Shown here piece by piece: positions 1 to 6,284 of a stretch of 8,714 nt of DNA. Below the pieces are notes generated by a model. That model saw nothing but the letters and a program-made list of their open reading frames with translations. It had not been told where the DNA came from and ran no database searches. The translations under genes were made by a program, and so were the position numbers. How positions within the stretch are numbered: the first letter of the stretch is position 1; each line of letters starts with the position of its first letter. The stretch lies in the NCBI GenBank assembly GCA_910587835.1, contig CAJUNQ010000080.1, positions 1 through 8,714 of the forward strand, in the 5' to 3' direction. The stretch comes from an uncultured Oscillospiraceae bacterium. Lineage in GTDB: Bacteria > Bacillota > Clostridia > Oscillospirales > Acutalibacteraceae.

Positions 1-162
1 AACGCCGTCTTTTTACCCAGAAGCAGCCATCTCCTGCGTCGAAAATCCTCGTAATACGCAAGTATTGGCGTAGTTAGCGTAGCTAACTACAGCGGTTCTT
101 CTCCTTGAAGCTGACCGCTTCTGGTCAAAATTCCGTCATTTTCTCTATTTTCAAACAAGCCC
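1..162 (-). repeat. MITE-like palindromic repeat, copy A (truncated by window edge)
   Basis: This is a non-coding element whose outer end, read on the minus strand, is GGGCTTGTTTGAAAATAG (145-162), flanked by TTA on that strand (TAA at 163-165). Apart from a short insertion it is an almost exact inverted copy of 8577-8714. It is a long imperfect palindrome: AATAC-GCAA-GTATT (53-66) forms the apex, and the two arms pair imperfectly across it. By comparing arm lengths, roughly 24 bases of the far end lie outside the window. No transposase is encoded, so it would have to be moved in trans. The TNA-type flank fits an IS5/IS1031-like transposase, but this is an inference from the flank alone. Confidence 0.8.
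70..90. repeat. Perfect 9-bp hairpin inserted beside the apex of repeat A
   Basis: GTAGTTAGC (70-78) and GCTAACTAC (82-90) are perfect inverted repeats separated by GTA. The inverted copy at the right edge has only about four bases at this point, so some 21 extra bases are present here. The hexamer GCGTAG occurs twice, nine bases apart, in and next to the insert. This is consistent with a template-switch event at the hairpin tip. Confidence 0.7.
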
Positions 163-179
163 TAAGCGGGACCGGACAG

Positions 180-217
180 AAAAGGAAAGCGCCGGATAGG
201 CCGGACGCTTTCCTTTT
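180..217 (-). terminator. Rho-independent terminator of the 300-731 gene
   Basis: AAAAGGAAAGCG (180-191) and CGCTTTCCTTTT (206-217) form a perfect 12-bp stem, with a CCGG/CCGG inner pairing. On the minus strand the 3' arm ends in TTTT, about 85-120 nt after the stop of the upstream minus-strand gene. A second, imperfect hairpin (GCAGC...GCTGC with CCCAC...GTGGG, 225-256) lies between that stop and the terminator. Confidence 0.75.
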
Positions 218-299
218 GCGTTAGGCAGCGCCCCACGAAGATTGTGGGCGGGCTGCGCAGTCATTTTTTTCGCCGGCGCGTACAGCTTGCGCGCCGCAT

Positions 300-731
300 T
301 TATATCACAGGCTCGGTCAGCTCCTCCAGGCTGTCCAGGCTCTGGGCGGGTGACTCCCTGGGAACGGCAGTCAGCCGGAGCAGCCGGATGAGGGCGGTCA
401 GAATGCTCACCGCCCCCAGCCGGACGTCGGTTACATCCGGTGTGCCGCCGGCCTGGCAGGTCTGGCGCACCAGCCCCTCCGCCTGACGCTGAAAGCCGAA
501 CAACGCCCCCAGCGTCACCAGGGAGGCCGCCGCCTGCATCTCTTTGGGGTCGCCGCAGCCGTCTCCCAGCAGCCGGGCCCTCTCCATGTCCAGGGAGCGG
601 TACTGCATGGCCACCCCAAGGGCGATGAGGGTCAGCAGCCGCTGGGACTCCTCCAGCAGCCGCAGCCCCTCCTCCTGCTTCTTTGCGGTTGTCTCCGGCG
701 CAGAGGCCCACATGGCTCCATCCTGTCTCAT
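300..731 (-). CDS. Hypothetical protein, 143 aa, predicted helical
   Basis: I do not recognise the family. The start at 729-731 (MRQDGAMWAS) is chosen because GGGAGG at 741-746 lies 9 nt upstream. The open frame continues to 806, but no comparable ribosome binding site precedes the earlier ATG. Residues 17-55 are rich in Lys, Glu, Leu and Arg and look helical, including a short hydrophobic run TLIALGVAM at 34-42. Residues 63-92 and 103-122 look like two further amphipathic helices. There is no signal peptide or convincing membrane span, so a small soluble helical protein is the best description. Two cysteines (C59, C92) do not form a metal motif. It is monocistronic: a terminator lies downstream and a repeat element lies about 190 bp upstream. 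A weak promoter, TTGGTA-18-TATTAT on the minus strand at about 908-937, overlaps the repeat edge. The gene call rests on the Shine-Dalgarno sequence and terminator rather than homology. Confidence 0.6.
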   Translation of the reverse strand: MRQDGAMWASAPETTAKKQEEGLRLLEESQRLLTLIALGVAMQYRSLDMERARLLGDGCGDPKEMQAAASLVTLGALFGFQRQAEGLVRQTCQAGGTPDVTDVRLGAVSILTALIRLLRLTAVPRESPAQSLDSLEELTEPVI

Positions 732-922
732 ACTCTTGTCCCTCCCAAGCGCAGCGGGTCCTGTGGTCCCGGGTTCTGATACCCCAGCATATGCCAGGGG
801 GGACAAAGATGTGTTCCACAGCCCGGCGGGTCAGCATGTCACGCCAAAACGCTCCTTCGGCAGGGGCGGAAAATCTGAAATTGAATTTGCGTTTACCCAG
901 GTCACATAATATGGTAAGCTTA

Positions 923-1076
923 GAACTTGTACCAATCGAAGTTGGCGCCTGCCTTTTCGGCAAATTTCACGGTTGACTGTGTTGCAAACCCTTAACAATC
1001 GCGTGATTGCCCGAGGATTTGCGCATTGGCAAAATTTCCTCGAAAATCCAGGCGCAAATCCGATTGGTACAAGTTC
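923..1076. repeat. MITE-like palindromic repeat C (154 bp), complete
   Basis: The ends are perfect 16-bp inverted repeats, GAACTTGTACCAATCG at 923-938 and its complement at 1061-1076. Each is directly flanked by TTA (920-922 and 1077-1079), which looks like a 3-bp target duplication. Pairing continues inward (GCGCCTG, TTTTCG, AAATTT) to an apical hairpin CAATC-GCGT-GATTG (996-1009), so the whole element can fold as one long hairpin with arms of about 70 nt. It has no coding potential. It sits between two divergent genes and ends 20 bp before the Shine-Dalgarno region of the gene at 1109. Confidence 0.85.
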
Positions 1077-1108
1077 TTAAGAGGAAAACGAGGAAGGGGA
1101 GAGGTAAA

Positions 1109-2134
1109 ATGCCGCAGGTGATGACCGTGGTGCTGTTGATATTTTTAGGAGTGTTCGTGGGGGTGATGCTCCGCGAGCCCCGCAGTTTGTGGAGCGGCTT
1201 CTCCTTCTTCCTGCTGCTGTTGGCATTTGGCGCTTTTCTGCTGACTGTGGCGGCAGTATACGCCTCTTGGCTGACAGCCCACCGCTGGCTGTTTCTGACT
1301 CTGGTGCTGCTGGCAGGAGCCGCGGCGTTGCTGGCGTTGGTCTTCCCCTTGCTGCTGCTGGGAATTTTCGCGGTAGAGGGCGTGCGGGTGGTCCGCAGGG
1401 AGGGACTGCGCCCTGGCAATCTGCTGTCTCTGGCCTTTGCGGCGTTGTGGTTTGGCTTTCTGTTTATCTGGCCGGCAGTGGGGGGATGGAGCAAGGGCTC
1501 TCTGGGTACGGCGTTGTATATTGCCGTCAGCTGCTCGGCGGTATACCTGTTAGCGTTGATGGCAATGTATGTGCTCTCGGCGTTGCTGAACCTTTTCCAC
1601 TTCCGGCAGAGCCGGAAGCTGGACTATATTATTGTGCTGGGTGCGGGGCTTAACGGGGACCAGGTGCCTCCGCTGCTGGCCGGGCGCATAGACCGGGGCC
1701 TGAGGCTGCTGGCCCGCAACCCCGGCGCGCGGCTGGTCCTCTCCGGCGGGCAGGGCCCTGGCGAGACCCTGCCCGAGGGCCGTGCCATGGCCGCTTACGC
1801 CATTGCCCGGGGCGCAGACCCGGCCCGACTGCTGGTGGAGGACCGCTCCGCCAACACAGAGGAAAACCTTCGCTTCTCCCGGGCCCTGATGCCGGAGGAG
1901 CGGCCCCGCATTGCGGTGGTCACCACAGCCTACCATGTGTTCCGGGCATTGCTGATTGCCCGGCGGCAGGGCATACGCTGCGTAGGCTATGGGGCCAAAA
2001 CCAGATGGTACTTCACCCTGAACGCGGTGCTCAGGGAGTTTGCCGGATACCTGAAGCTGACGAAAAAGCGGCATCTGCTTGTGCTGGGGCTGTGGACGGG
2101 GCTGATCCTTCTGCTGTATGTGCTGAGCCGGTAG
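1109..2134 (+). CDS. YdcF/SanA/ElyC-like DUF218 membrane protein
   Basis: A 341-aa integral membrane protein with a C-terminal DUF218 domain. The start is placed at 1109 because AGGGGAGAGG lies just upstream at 1095-1104; an in-frame ATG at 1007 lies inside the repeat element and has no ribosome binding site. Hydrophobic segments at roughly 3-21, 31-51, 59-90 (one or two spans), 104-123 and 133-160 precede the DUF218 domain at about 171-315. The domain shows the family's usual landmarks: DYIIVLGAGLNGDQVPP (172-188), LAGRIDRGLRLL (190-201), LVLSGGQGPGE (209-219), the EDRSANTEENLRFS segment (244-257) and VVTTAYHVFRALLIARR (270-286). A last hydrophobic stretch (323-339) ends the protein. E. coli relatives SanA and ElyC affect envelope permeability and lipid-linked precursors; the exact reaction is not established. 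A role in cell-envelope polymer metabolism is therefore an inference. It appears monocistronic. Confidence 0.9.
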   Translation: MPQVMTVVLLIFLGVFVGVMLREPRSLWSGFSFFLLLLAFGAFLLTVAAVYASWLTAHRWLFLTLVLLAGAAALLALVFPLLLLGIFAVEGVRVVRREGLRPGNLLSLAFAALWFGFLFIWPAVGGWSKGSLGTALYIAVSCSAVYLLALMAMYVLSALLNLFHFRQSRKLDYIIVLGAGLNGDQVPPLLAGRIDRGLRLLARNPGARLVLSGGQGPGETLPEGRAMAAYAIARGADPARLLVEDRSANTEENLRFSRALMPEERPRIAVVTTAYHVFRALLIARRQGIRCVGYGAKTRWYFTLNAVLREFAGYLKLTKKRHLLVLGLWTGLILLLYVLSR

Positions 2135-2281
2135 CGGGGCCCGGCGTTGCGGAATGACGGAGCAGGGGACGCTCCTGGGTCATGGCCCCCCCCTGGCGAT
2201 TGGCCACAAGCCCGGCCTGTTCTATCCGCTTCTTCTGCCGGTAGTCGTATGGCTTGGGCTGGACGGGGCGCGGGAGCTGTC

Positions 2282-2323
2282 AAAAAAGGAAGCCCGCTGG
2301 CTGGTCAAGCGCAGGCTTCCTTT
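2282..2323. terminator. Hairpin terminator between convergent genes, strongest on minus strand
   Basis: AAAGGAAGCC (2285-2294) and GGCTTCCTTT (2314-2323) form a 10-bp stem. The run of six A at 2282-2287 gives six T after the hairpin on the minus strand, so it can end leftward transcripts from the exporter operon. On the plus strand only TTT follows, so termination of the rightward DUF218 transcript would be weaker. Confidence 0.7.
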
Positions 2324-2408
2324 CACATATCAAGGCTGTTTGGCTCTGACCCCTTCAGCATATACAGTTTATAACAGCGGCCGCACCCCTGTTGGCAGAG
2401 CTGGGCCG

Positions 2409-2459
2409 AAAGGCGTCGCTATGGAGCCGGGGAAACCGCCCTGGCTCATAGCGGCCTTT
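2409..2459. terminator. Second hairpin terminator between convergent genes
   Basis: AAAGGC (2409-2414), CGCTATG (2417-2423) and AGCC (2425-2428) pair with GGCT (2443-2446), CATAGCG (2447-2453) and GCCTTT (2454-2459), leaving small bulges. It lies about 25 nt past the stop of the minus-strand exporter gene. The T tracts are short (three) on both strands. Confidence 0.5.
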
Positions 2460-2483
2460 CTCCTGCGCGGACCTTGAGACATG

Positions 2484-3278
2484 TCAGCCCCAGACAGCTG
2501 CGGCGAAGACAGCTGTGTTATAGAGATTGATGCCAATGATCACCAGCATCAGCCCCAACAGCAGGCGTTCCACTGCCTTGTTGTCCATTTTCTTACTGAA
2601 CGCCGCTCCCAGCAAAGCCCCGCCAATGCCTCCGGCTGACATGAGCAGCAGGTGGAGCCAGGAAAAGGGAGGCACATTTTGTTGGCAGAGGGCGCTGGCC
2701 AGGCTGGCGCTTTGGGAGAACAGGATGATAAAAATGGAGTTCTTTGCCGCCTGTCTGGCGTCCATAGAGAAGAAAAGGAACAGCATCGCTACGTTCAGCG
2801 GCCCGCCCCCAATGCCCAAAAATGCCGACGCCACCCCCAGGACCAGCCCTGCCAGGGCGCATACCGGCAGGCCTTTCAGGCGGTAAGAGGGCAGCTGGTC
2901 CTTTTTGCGGGTGTACAGCCACACCAGCGCTGTCGTGAGCAGCAGCAGCCCGGACTGGACCAGCCCCAGCACATTTTCGTTGGAGCCGGACTTGACCAGC
3001 TGGAACAGCTCCTTGCCCAGCAGCCCGCCCGCTGCCGCGCCCACAGCCAGAGGCGTGGTGGTCTTGATTGGCAGCTTGACCCCGTTGCCCCGGCTTTTCA
3101 ACAGAGAGGCCGCGGCCATGGCCAGCACCGTGCAGCCGGACAAAAAGCTGATTGTGGACACCGGCAGAATATGCAGGGCGTCCAGCACCGGCTTGATGAT
3201 GACCCCGCCGCCGTACCCTGCCACAGACCCCAGCCCTGAGGCCAGCAGACACACCAGAAACATAACCACCGCTGTCAT
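2484..3278 (-). CDS. TauE/SafE (TSUP) family sulfite/organosulfur-anion exporter
   Basis: A 264-aa polytopic membrane protein of the TSUP family (TauE/SafE). Characterised members move sulfite, sulfonates, sulfoacetate or related sulfur species across the inner membrane. The two half-repeats typical of the family are visible: the Gly-rich GYGGGVIIKP (21-30) in the first half and GIGGGPLNVAM (155-165) in the second. Hydrophobic segments lie at about 3-20, 39-60, 74-92, 105-122, 137-156, 160-171, 181-198, 207-228 and 238-260. It starts inside the stop codon of the upstream maturase gene (ATGA overlap, 3275-3278), with GGAGGAGG just upstream in that gene, so translational coupling is likely. The operon context points to a sulfur oxyanion, such as sulfate or sulfite released by sulfatase or sulfonate metabolism. 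The substrate is an inference, because family members differ widely and sequence alone does not fix it. Confidence 0.9.
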   Translation of the reverse strand: MTAVVMFLVCLLASGLGSVAGYGGGVIIKPVLDALHILPVSTISFLSGCTVLAMAAASLLKSRGNGVKLPIKTTTPLAVGAAAGGLLGKELFQLVKSGSNENVLGLVQSGLLLLTTALVWLYTRKKDQLPSYRLKGLPVCALAGLVLGVASAFLGIGGGPLNVAMLFLFFSMDARQAAKNSIFIILFSQSASLASALCQQNVPPFSWLHLLLMSAGGIGGALLGAAFSKKMDNKAVERLLLGLMLVIIGINLYNTAVFAAAVWG

Positions 3279-4408
3279 AACCGCCCGCCCTCCTCCGCCA
3301 TGCTCAGCCGGAGGGCCCGGGCTGTCCGACGCAGCCGGGGCAGAGCGTAGGGGAAAAACTCCCGGTAGGCCTGGCAGAAATAATTGCCCGGTCCGTCCAA
3401 GGGCTCCCGGTCCCGGCGGCAGCCGCCCCGGCAGAGGAAAGCGTAGGGGCAGCTCTGGCAGCTGCTCCGCCCCAGAACGCCCTCCGCCAGAAAACGCCGG
3501 GCCGTTTCGCAGCGGGCCAGCTCCTCAAAGCCTGTGTCCCGGATATTCCCCAGCCGCCACTGGTCCAGACAGTAGAAGTCGCAGGGGTAAACAGAGCCGT
3601 CGGCCTCCACTGCATTCTGTATGGCGCATTGGCCGCTGAGGCCGCAGTTCTCCGGGGGACGGCCCAGGAGCATGCCCAGAAGATTCTCAAAGTATCGGAT
3701 ATAGATAAACCGGCCCTCCGCCACATCCCGATACCACAGGTCGAACAGCGTCTTGAGAAATTGGGCGTACTTCTCCGGGGTCAGCGACCAGGGAGACAAG
3801 CCCCGCCGCGCCCCCAGAGGGTCCAGACAGGGGATGTACTGCTGGTAGAGCAGGCCGGAGCGCCGGTAGAAGCCGTAAATCTTCCCGATATTGTCCGCCG
3901 TGCGGTTGGTGACCACGGTGAGCAGGTTGAAGTCCACCTGATGGGCTGTGAGCTTCTGGGCGGCCTGCAGCACCCGGTTGAAGGTGCCCTTGCCCTCCGG
4001 GTCTGTGCGGCAGCTGTCGTGAACGTCCTTGCCGCCGTCCAGAGAGAGGCCCACCAGAAAATGGTTGTCGTGGAGGAATTGGGCCCATGCGTCGTCCAGC
4101 AGCAGCCCATTGGTCTGTATGGCGTTGGCAATGGGAATGCGCCGGCGGTTGTACTTTTTTTGCAGCTCCACGGCCCGGCGGTAGAAATCCAGCCCCCGCA
4201 GAGTGGGCTCGCCTCCCTGAAAGCCAAAGGTGCAGGAGCCGCTGGCGTATTCCAGGGCTTTTTTAATCAATAGCTCCAGGGTCTCCTCTGACATAAAGCC
4301 ATAGGAGAAGGTCTCCCGGTTTTGCTGCTCGTCATGATAAAAGCAGTATTGGCAGCGCAGGTTGCAGGCCCCTGACGCGGGCTTGATCAGCAGACTGAGG
4401 GCGGGCAT
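3275..4408 (-). CDS. Anaerobic sulfatase-maturating enzyme (radical SAM/SPASM)
   Basis: A 377-aa radical SAM enzyme that oxidises the active-site Cys or Ser of a type I sulfatase to formylglycine without oxygen. The SAM-binding [4Fe-4S] motif is C15-x3-C19-x2-C22, followed by GGEP (65-68). The SPASM half has C255, C261, C276 and C330 for one auxiliary cluster and C317, C320, C326 and C345 for the other. D277, next to C276 in VYPCDFY, matches the proposed catalytic base of the Clostridium perfringens enzyme anSMEcpe. As I recall that protein, the N-terminus (PALSLLIKPAS), IQTNG, LSLDG, LTVVTN and WRLGNI segments also match closely. Length is normal for the family. The start at 4406-4408 is chosen over an earlier in-frame ATG (4612) because AAGG lies 7 nt upstream and the good promoter at 4473-4501 lies between the two. 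It is the first gene of an operon with the TSUP exporter. No sulfatase lies in the window, so the substrate must be encoded elsewhere. Confidence 0.93.
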   Translation of the reverse strand: MPALSLLIKPASGACNLRCQYCFYHDEQQNRETFSYGFMSEETLELLIKKALEYASGSCTFGFQGGEPTLRGLDFYRRAVELQKKYNRRRIPIANAIQTNGLLLDDAWAQFLHDNHFLVGLSLDGGKDVHDSCRTDPEGKGTFNRVLQAAQKLTAHQVDFNLLTVVTNRTADNIGKIYGFYRRSGLLYQQYIPCLDPLGARRGLSPWSLTPEKYAQFLKTLFDLWYRDVAEGRFIYIRYFENLLGMLLGRPPENCGLSGQCAIQNAVEADGSVYPCDFYCLDQWRLGNIRDTGFEELARCETARRFLAEGVLGRSSCQSCPYAFLCRGGCRRDREPLDGPGNYFCQAYREFFPYALPRLRRTARALRLSMAEEGGRL

Positions 4409-4472
4409 GACAGCACCTTCTTTCCTGGGGACTGGTTGGGCCGGTAAAACGCCGTGCTGAGATATTGAATTC

Positions 4473-4501
4473 ATTGTATCGGAGATGGGGGAAAATGTCA
4501 A
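4473..4501 (-). promoter_or_regulatory. Sigma-A promoter for the maturase-exporter operon
   Basis: On the minus strand TTGACA (4496-4501) and TACAAT (4473-4478) are separated by exactly 17 nt, close to the vegetative consensus. It gives a 5' UTR of about 60 nt before the ATG at 4408. No obvious operator palindrome was seen apart from GAATTC. Confidence 0.85.
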
Positions 4502-4606
4502 GAAAAGCCGGATGGCGGGGAGGGGGATGAGGTGCGGGCAGCGGCTCCGGGGCGCCGCGCCCGGGCGTAAAAGCCTCCCCATCGTCTTTTCTTCCCGGCG
4601 CGCATC

Positions 4607-4635
4607 TTGCATTTGACCGGCTTGTGATTTATAAT
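4607..4635 (+). promoter_or_regulatory. Sigma-A promoter for the M42 peptidase gene
   Basis: TTGCAT (4607-4612), a 17-nt spacer and a perfect TATAAT (4630-4635) lie about 40 nt before the ATG at 4677. It diverges from the maturase operon promoter, about 105 bp away. Confidence 0.75.
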
Positions 4636-4676
4636 GAGCCCAGGCACCTACTCAATAAAGGAAAAGAGGAACCGGA

Positions 4677-5732
4677 ATGAATCGAGAATTTCTGAAGGAC
4701 CTGCTCGCCACCCCCTCTGTCAGCGGCTATGAGGAGGCCATTCAGGCCAAGGCCCTGGCCTTTGGCCGGGAGTTCGCCCACACTCAGCTCACCGACCCCA
4801 GCGGCAACGCTGTTTCTGTGGTCAACCCCCATTCGCCCCACAAAATCCTTCTCTGCGGCCACATCGACGAGATCGGCTTTGTGGTCACCCATATTGACGG
4901 GAAGGGGCTGCTGCATCTTACCGGCGCGGGGGGCGTGCGGCCCAAGCTCTATGTGGGTTCGCCGGTGCAGGTCTGGCACCAGGGAACCCTGGTCCCCGGG
5001 GTGATTGCCACCTCCTCGGACCTGCTGAAAAAAGAGAAGACAGACGCCTCGGACCTGCTGGTGGACATTGGAGCTGTGACCCGGGAGGAGGCCCAGGCTG
5101 TGGCGGCTGTGGGCGACCCGGTCTGCGCTGACGCCCATGTGCGGGAGCTGCTGAACGACTGCTTCACCTGCCGGGCTCTGGACGACCGCACCGGCGCTTT
5201 CGTAGTTCTGGAAGCCGCCCGGGAGGCAGCGGCCCAGGGGGCTTCTCTGGGCATTTACGCGGCCACCACGGTGGGCGAGGAGACCAGCGGCCGGGGAGCC
5301 TACTATGCCGCTGCCCGCATTCAGCCCGACTGTGCCATTGCCGTGGACGTGACCTGGGCCAGCGACGCCCCGGGCACGGACCCCGCTGACACGGGAGAGG
5401 TCAAGCTGAACGGCGGGCCGGTGCTGTGCATGGCCTCTGTGGTGAACAAGCGGCTGAACAGCCTGTTGAGGGAGACCGCCGAGGAGCTGCAAATGCCTGT
5501 CCAGTGGGAGATTGCCACCGGCCGCACAGGCACGGACGGCGACACGGTCAACCGGGCGGGGCTGGGAATTCCTATGGCCCTGGTGTCCATCCCCTTGCGG
5601 TACATGCACAGCTCTGTGGAGGTGGGCAGCTGGAAGGATATAGAGGACTGCATCCGCCTGCTGGCCGGCTTTTTGGTGCGGCTCTCCCGAGAGCTGGAAG
5701 CGGGCTTTGACTTCTGTACCGTCAAGCCGTAG
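4677..5732 (+). CDS. M42 family metallopeptidase (FrvX/TET-like aminopeptidase)
   Basis: A 351-aa cytosolic dizinc aminopeptidase of family M42, whose members form large TET-type or smaller oligomers and degrade peptides from the N-terminus. Metal and catalytic residues can be placed by motif: H62 and D64 in GHIDEIG, the bridging D169 in ALDDRTG, the catalytic and ligand pair E201/E202 in VGEETSGRGA, D224 in VDVTWASD, and H311 in RYMHSSVE. The insert between residues 87 and 150, beginning KLYVGSPVQVW, is the usual PDZ-like/beta domain of M42 enzymes. The third motif reads VGEETSGRGA rather than the commoner VQEEVGLRGA, so it may belong to a less-studied subgroup. AGAGGA at 4665-4670 sets the start. 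It has its own promoter and terminator and appears to be a single-gene unit. Some relatives are annotated as endoglucanases, but this is poorly supported. General peptide turnover is the safest role. Confidence 0.9.
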   Translation: MNREFLKDLLATPSVSGYEEAIQAKALAFGREFAHTQLTDPSGNAVSVVNPHSPHKILLCGHIDEIGFVVTHIDGKGLLHLTGAGGVRPKLYVGSPVQVWHQGTLVPGVIATSSDLLKKEKTDASDLLVDIGAVTREEAQAVAAVGDPVCADAHVRELLNDCFTCRALDDRTGAFVVLEAAREAAAQGASLGIYAATTVGEETSGRGAYYAAARIQPDCAIAVDVTWASDAPGTDPADTGEVKLNGGPVLCMASVVNKRLNSLLRETAEELQMPVQWEIATGRTGTDGDTVNRAGLGIPMALVSIPLRYMHSSVEVGSWKDIEDCIRLLAGFLVRLSRELEAGFDFCTVKP

Positions 5733-5817
5733 GACCGGGAAGACTGCCGGCAGGACGCCGGCTTCGCGCGGCGGAAAGAAAGCCCGCGCATCGGGACAAC
5801 AGAGGACGTATTGACAG

Positions 5818-5849
5818 AAACGGCGCAGCCTGTGCGGGCTGCGCCGTTT
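5818..5849 (+). terminator. Hairpin terminator after the M42 peptidase gene
   Basis: AAACGGCGCAGCC (5818-5830) and GGCTGCGCCGTTT (5837-5849) form a perfect 13-bp stem with a 6-nt loop, about 85 nt past the stop. The U tract is short (TTTGTCATT). A smaller GCCGGC/GCCGGC hairpin lies between the stop and this one. Confidence 0.75.
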
Positions 5850-5985
5850 GTCATTCAGCGGGAAAGGGAAAGGGGCAGGACTTCAGGCCTGCGGGAAAAC
5901 CATACCAAGCGGCCGGGCCTGCTGGGCTGCTTGTGCCGCGGACCTTTTCTGCGTTCCTCTTCCGGCTGTGCCCGTTATTTTCCAC
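5850..5985. other. Upstream part of the mgtE intergenic region, nothing recognised
   Basis: The whole gap between the peptidase terminator and mgtE is about 435 bp. This first part has no supported gene, RNA or strong inverted repeat. The remainder is the mgtE promoter and leader, described separately. Confidence 0.5.
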
Positions 5986-6014
5986 TTGACTTTTCACCCC
6001 AAACAGGCTACCAT
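5986..6014 (+). promoter_or_regulatory. Sigma-A promoter of the mgtE transcript
   Basis: TTGACT (5986-5991) and TACCAT (6009-6014) are spaced by 17 nt. Transcription would start near 6021, giving an unusually long leader of about 265 nt before mgtE. Confidence 0.65.
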
Positions 6015-6071
6015 ATACTTGGCGGACAGCTGCGCCTGTCCCCTACATTTTTGTATTGTGAGGTGAGCCCT

Positions 6072-6167
6072 GTGAGCGTTCCACGAAGTAGCGACAGCGC
6101 CGAACCCCGAGAACCCCTCGCCCGGCTCGCCTGCTGCGTCTTGACAACCGAGGCTTTCAGGCCCTGA
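6072..6167 (+). CDS. Possible 31-aa leader peptide of mgtE
   Basis: A GTG-started open frame begins MSVPRSSDSAEPREP and ends FRP before TGA at 6165-6167. GAGGTG at 6060-6065 lies 6 nt upstream, a reasonable Shine-Dalgarno sequence. An in-frame GTG at 6063 is an alternative start. The Glu-Pro-Arg-Glu-Pro stretch recalls enterobacterial MgtL, whose Pro/acidic residues make translation sensitive to Mg2+ and proline. No sequence homology is claimed. The SD of this frame falls inside the AGGTGAGCC/GGCTCGCCT stem, so its translation and RNA folding would compete. It could be a chance open frame in GC-rich DNA. Confidence 0.3.
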   Translation: MSVPRSSDSAEPREPLARLACCVLTTEAFRP

Positions 6168-6230
6168 GACTGTGTCTCTGATCGAAAGACCCTGGCTTAT
6201 GCCGGGCCGCGCGTTTTCGGGACCGCGCGC

Positions 6231-6284
6231 TGTGTACTTCTCCGTGTGCTGATGTTCGTACCACAAAAGCAAAGGAGGTACACA
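6231..6284 (+). promoter_or_regulatory. Anti-Shine-Dalgarno pairing over the mgtE ribosome binding site
   Basis: TGTGTACTTCT (6231-6241) can pair with GGAGGTACACA (6274-6284) over 11 consecutive positions, including two G-U pairs. This hides the GGAGG just before the ATG at 6286. The same upstream segment can instead pair with GTACCACA (6258-6265, one bulge), which would free the site. Two exclusive structures at a ribosome binding site suggest translational control. Confidence 0.6.

Larger units (their letters stand above)
2135..2483. other. Convergent intergenic region, no gene supported
   Basis: This gap separates the ends of two convergent genes. It holds two hairpin terminators, listed separately. 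It also has an imperfect inverted repeat near 2153-2180 (TGAC-g-GAGC ... GCTC-ctgg-GTCA). Open frames across it lack ribosome binding sites and run through the hairpins, so no protein is called. Confidence 0.6.

Noticed and set aside
151..963. 270-aa open frame on the minus strand
   Set aside because: It runs through repeat A's edge, the terminator and repeat C, is Gly/Ala/Arg-rich in the part antiparallel or shifted to the 143-aa gene, and has no ribosome binding site at its start.
967..1494. 175-aa open frame on the minus strand opposite the DUF218 gene
   Set aside because: Low-complexity Ser/Thr/Asn/Arg composition is typical of the antisense of a Leu-rich membrane gene. It starts from inside, and ends opposite, better supported features.
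2154..2477. 107-aa open frame on the plus strand in the convergent gap
   Set aside because: No Shine-Dalgarno sequence, and it reads straight through both hairpin terminators.
4677..5609. Long minus-strand frame opposite the M42 peptidase
   Set aside because: Shadow of the peptidase gene with His/Gln/Gly/Val-rich composition and no family motifs.
5811..6167. 118-aa plus-strand frame upstream of mgtE
   Set aside because: It begins in the peptidase terminator and crosses the mgtE promoter. Only the last 31 codons have a plausible internal start, which is listed separately.
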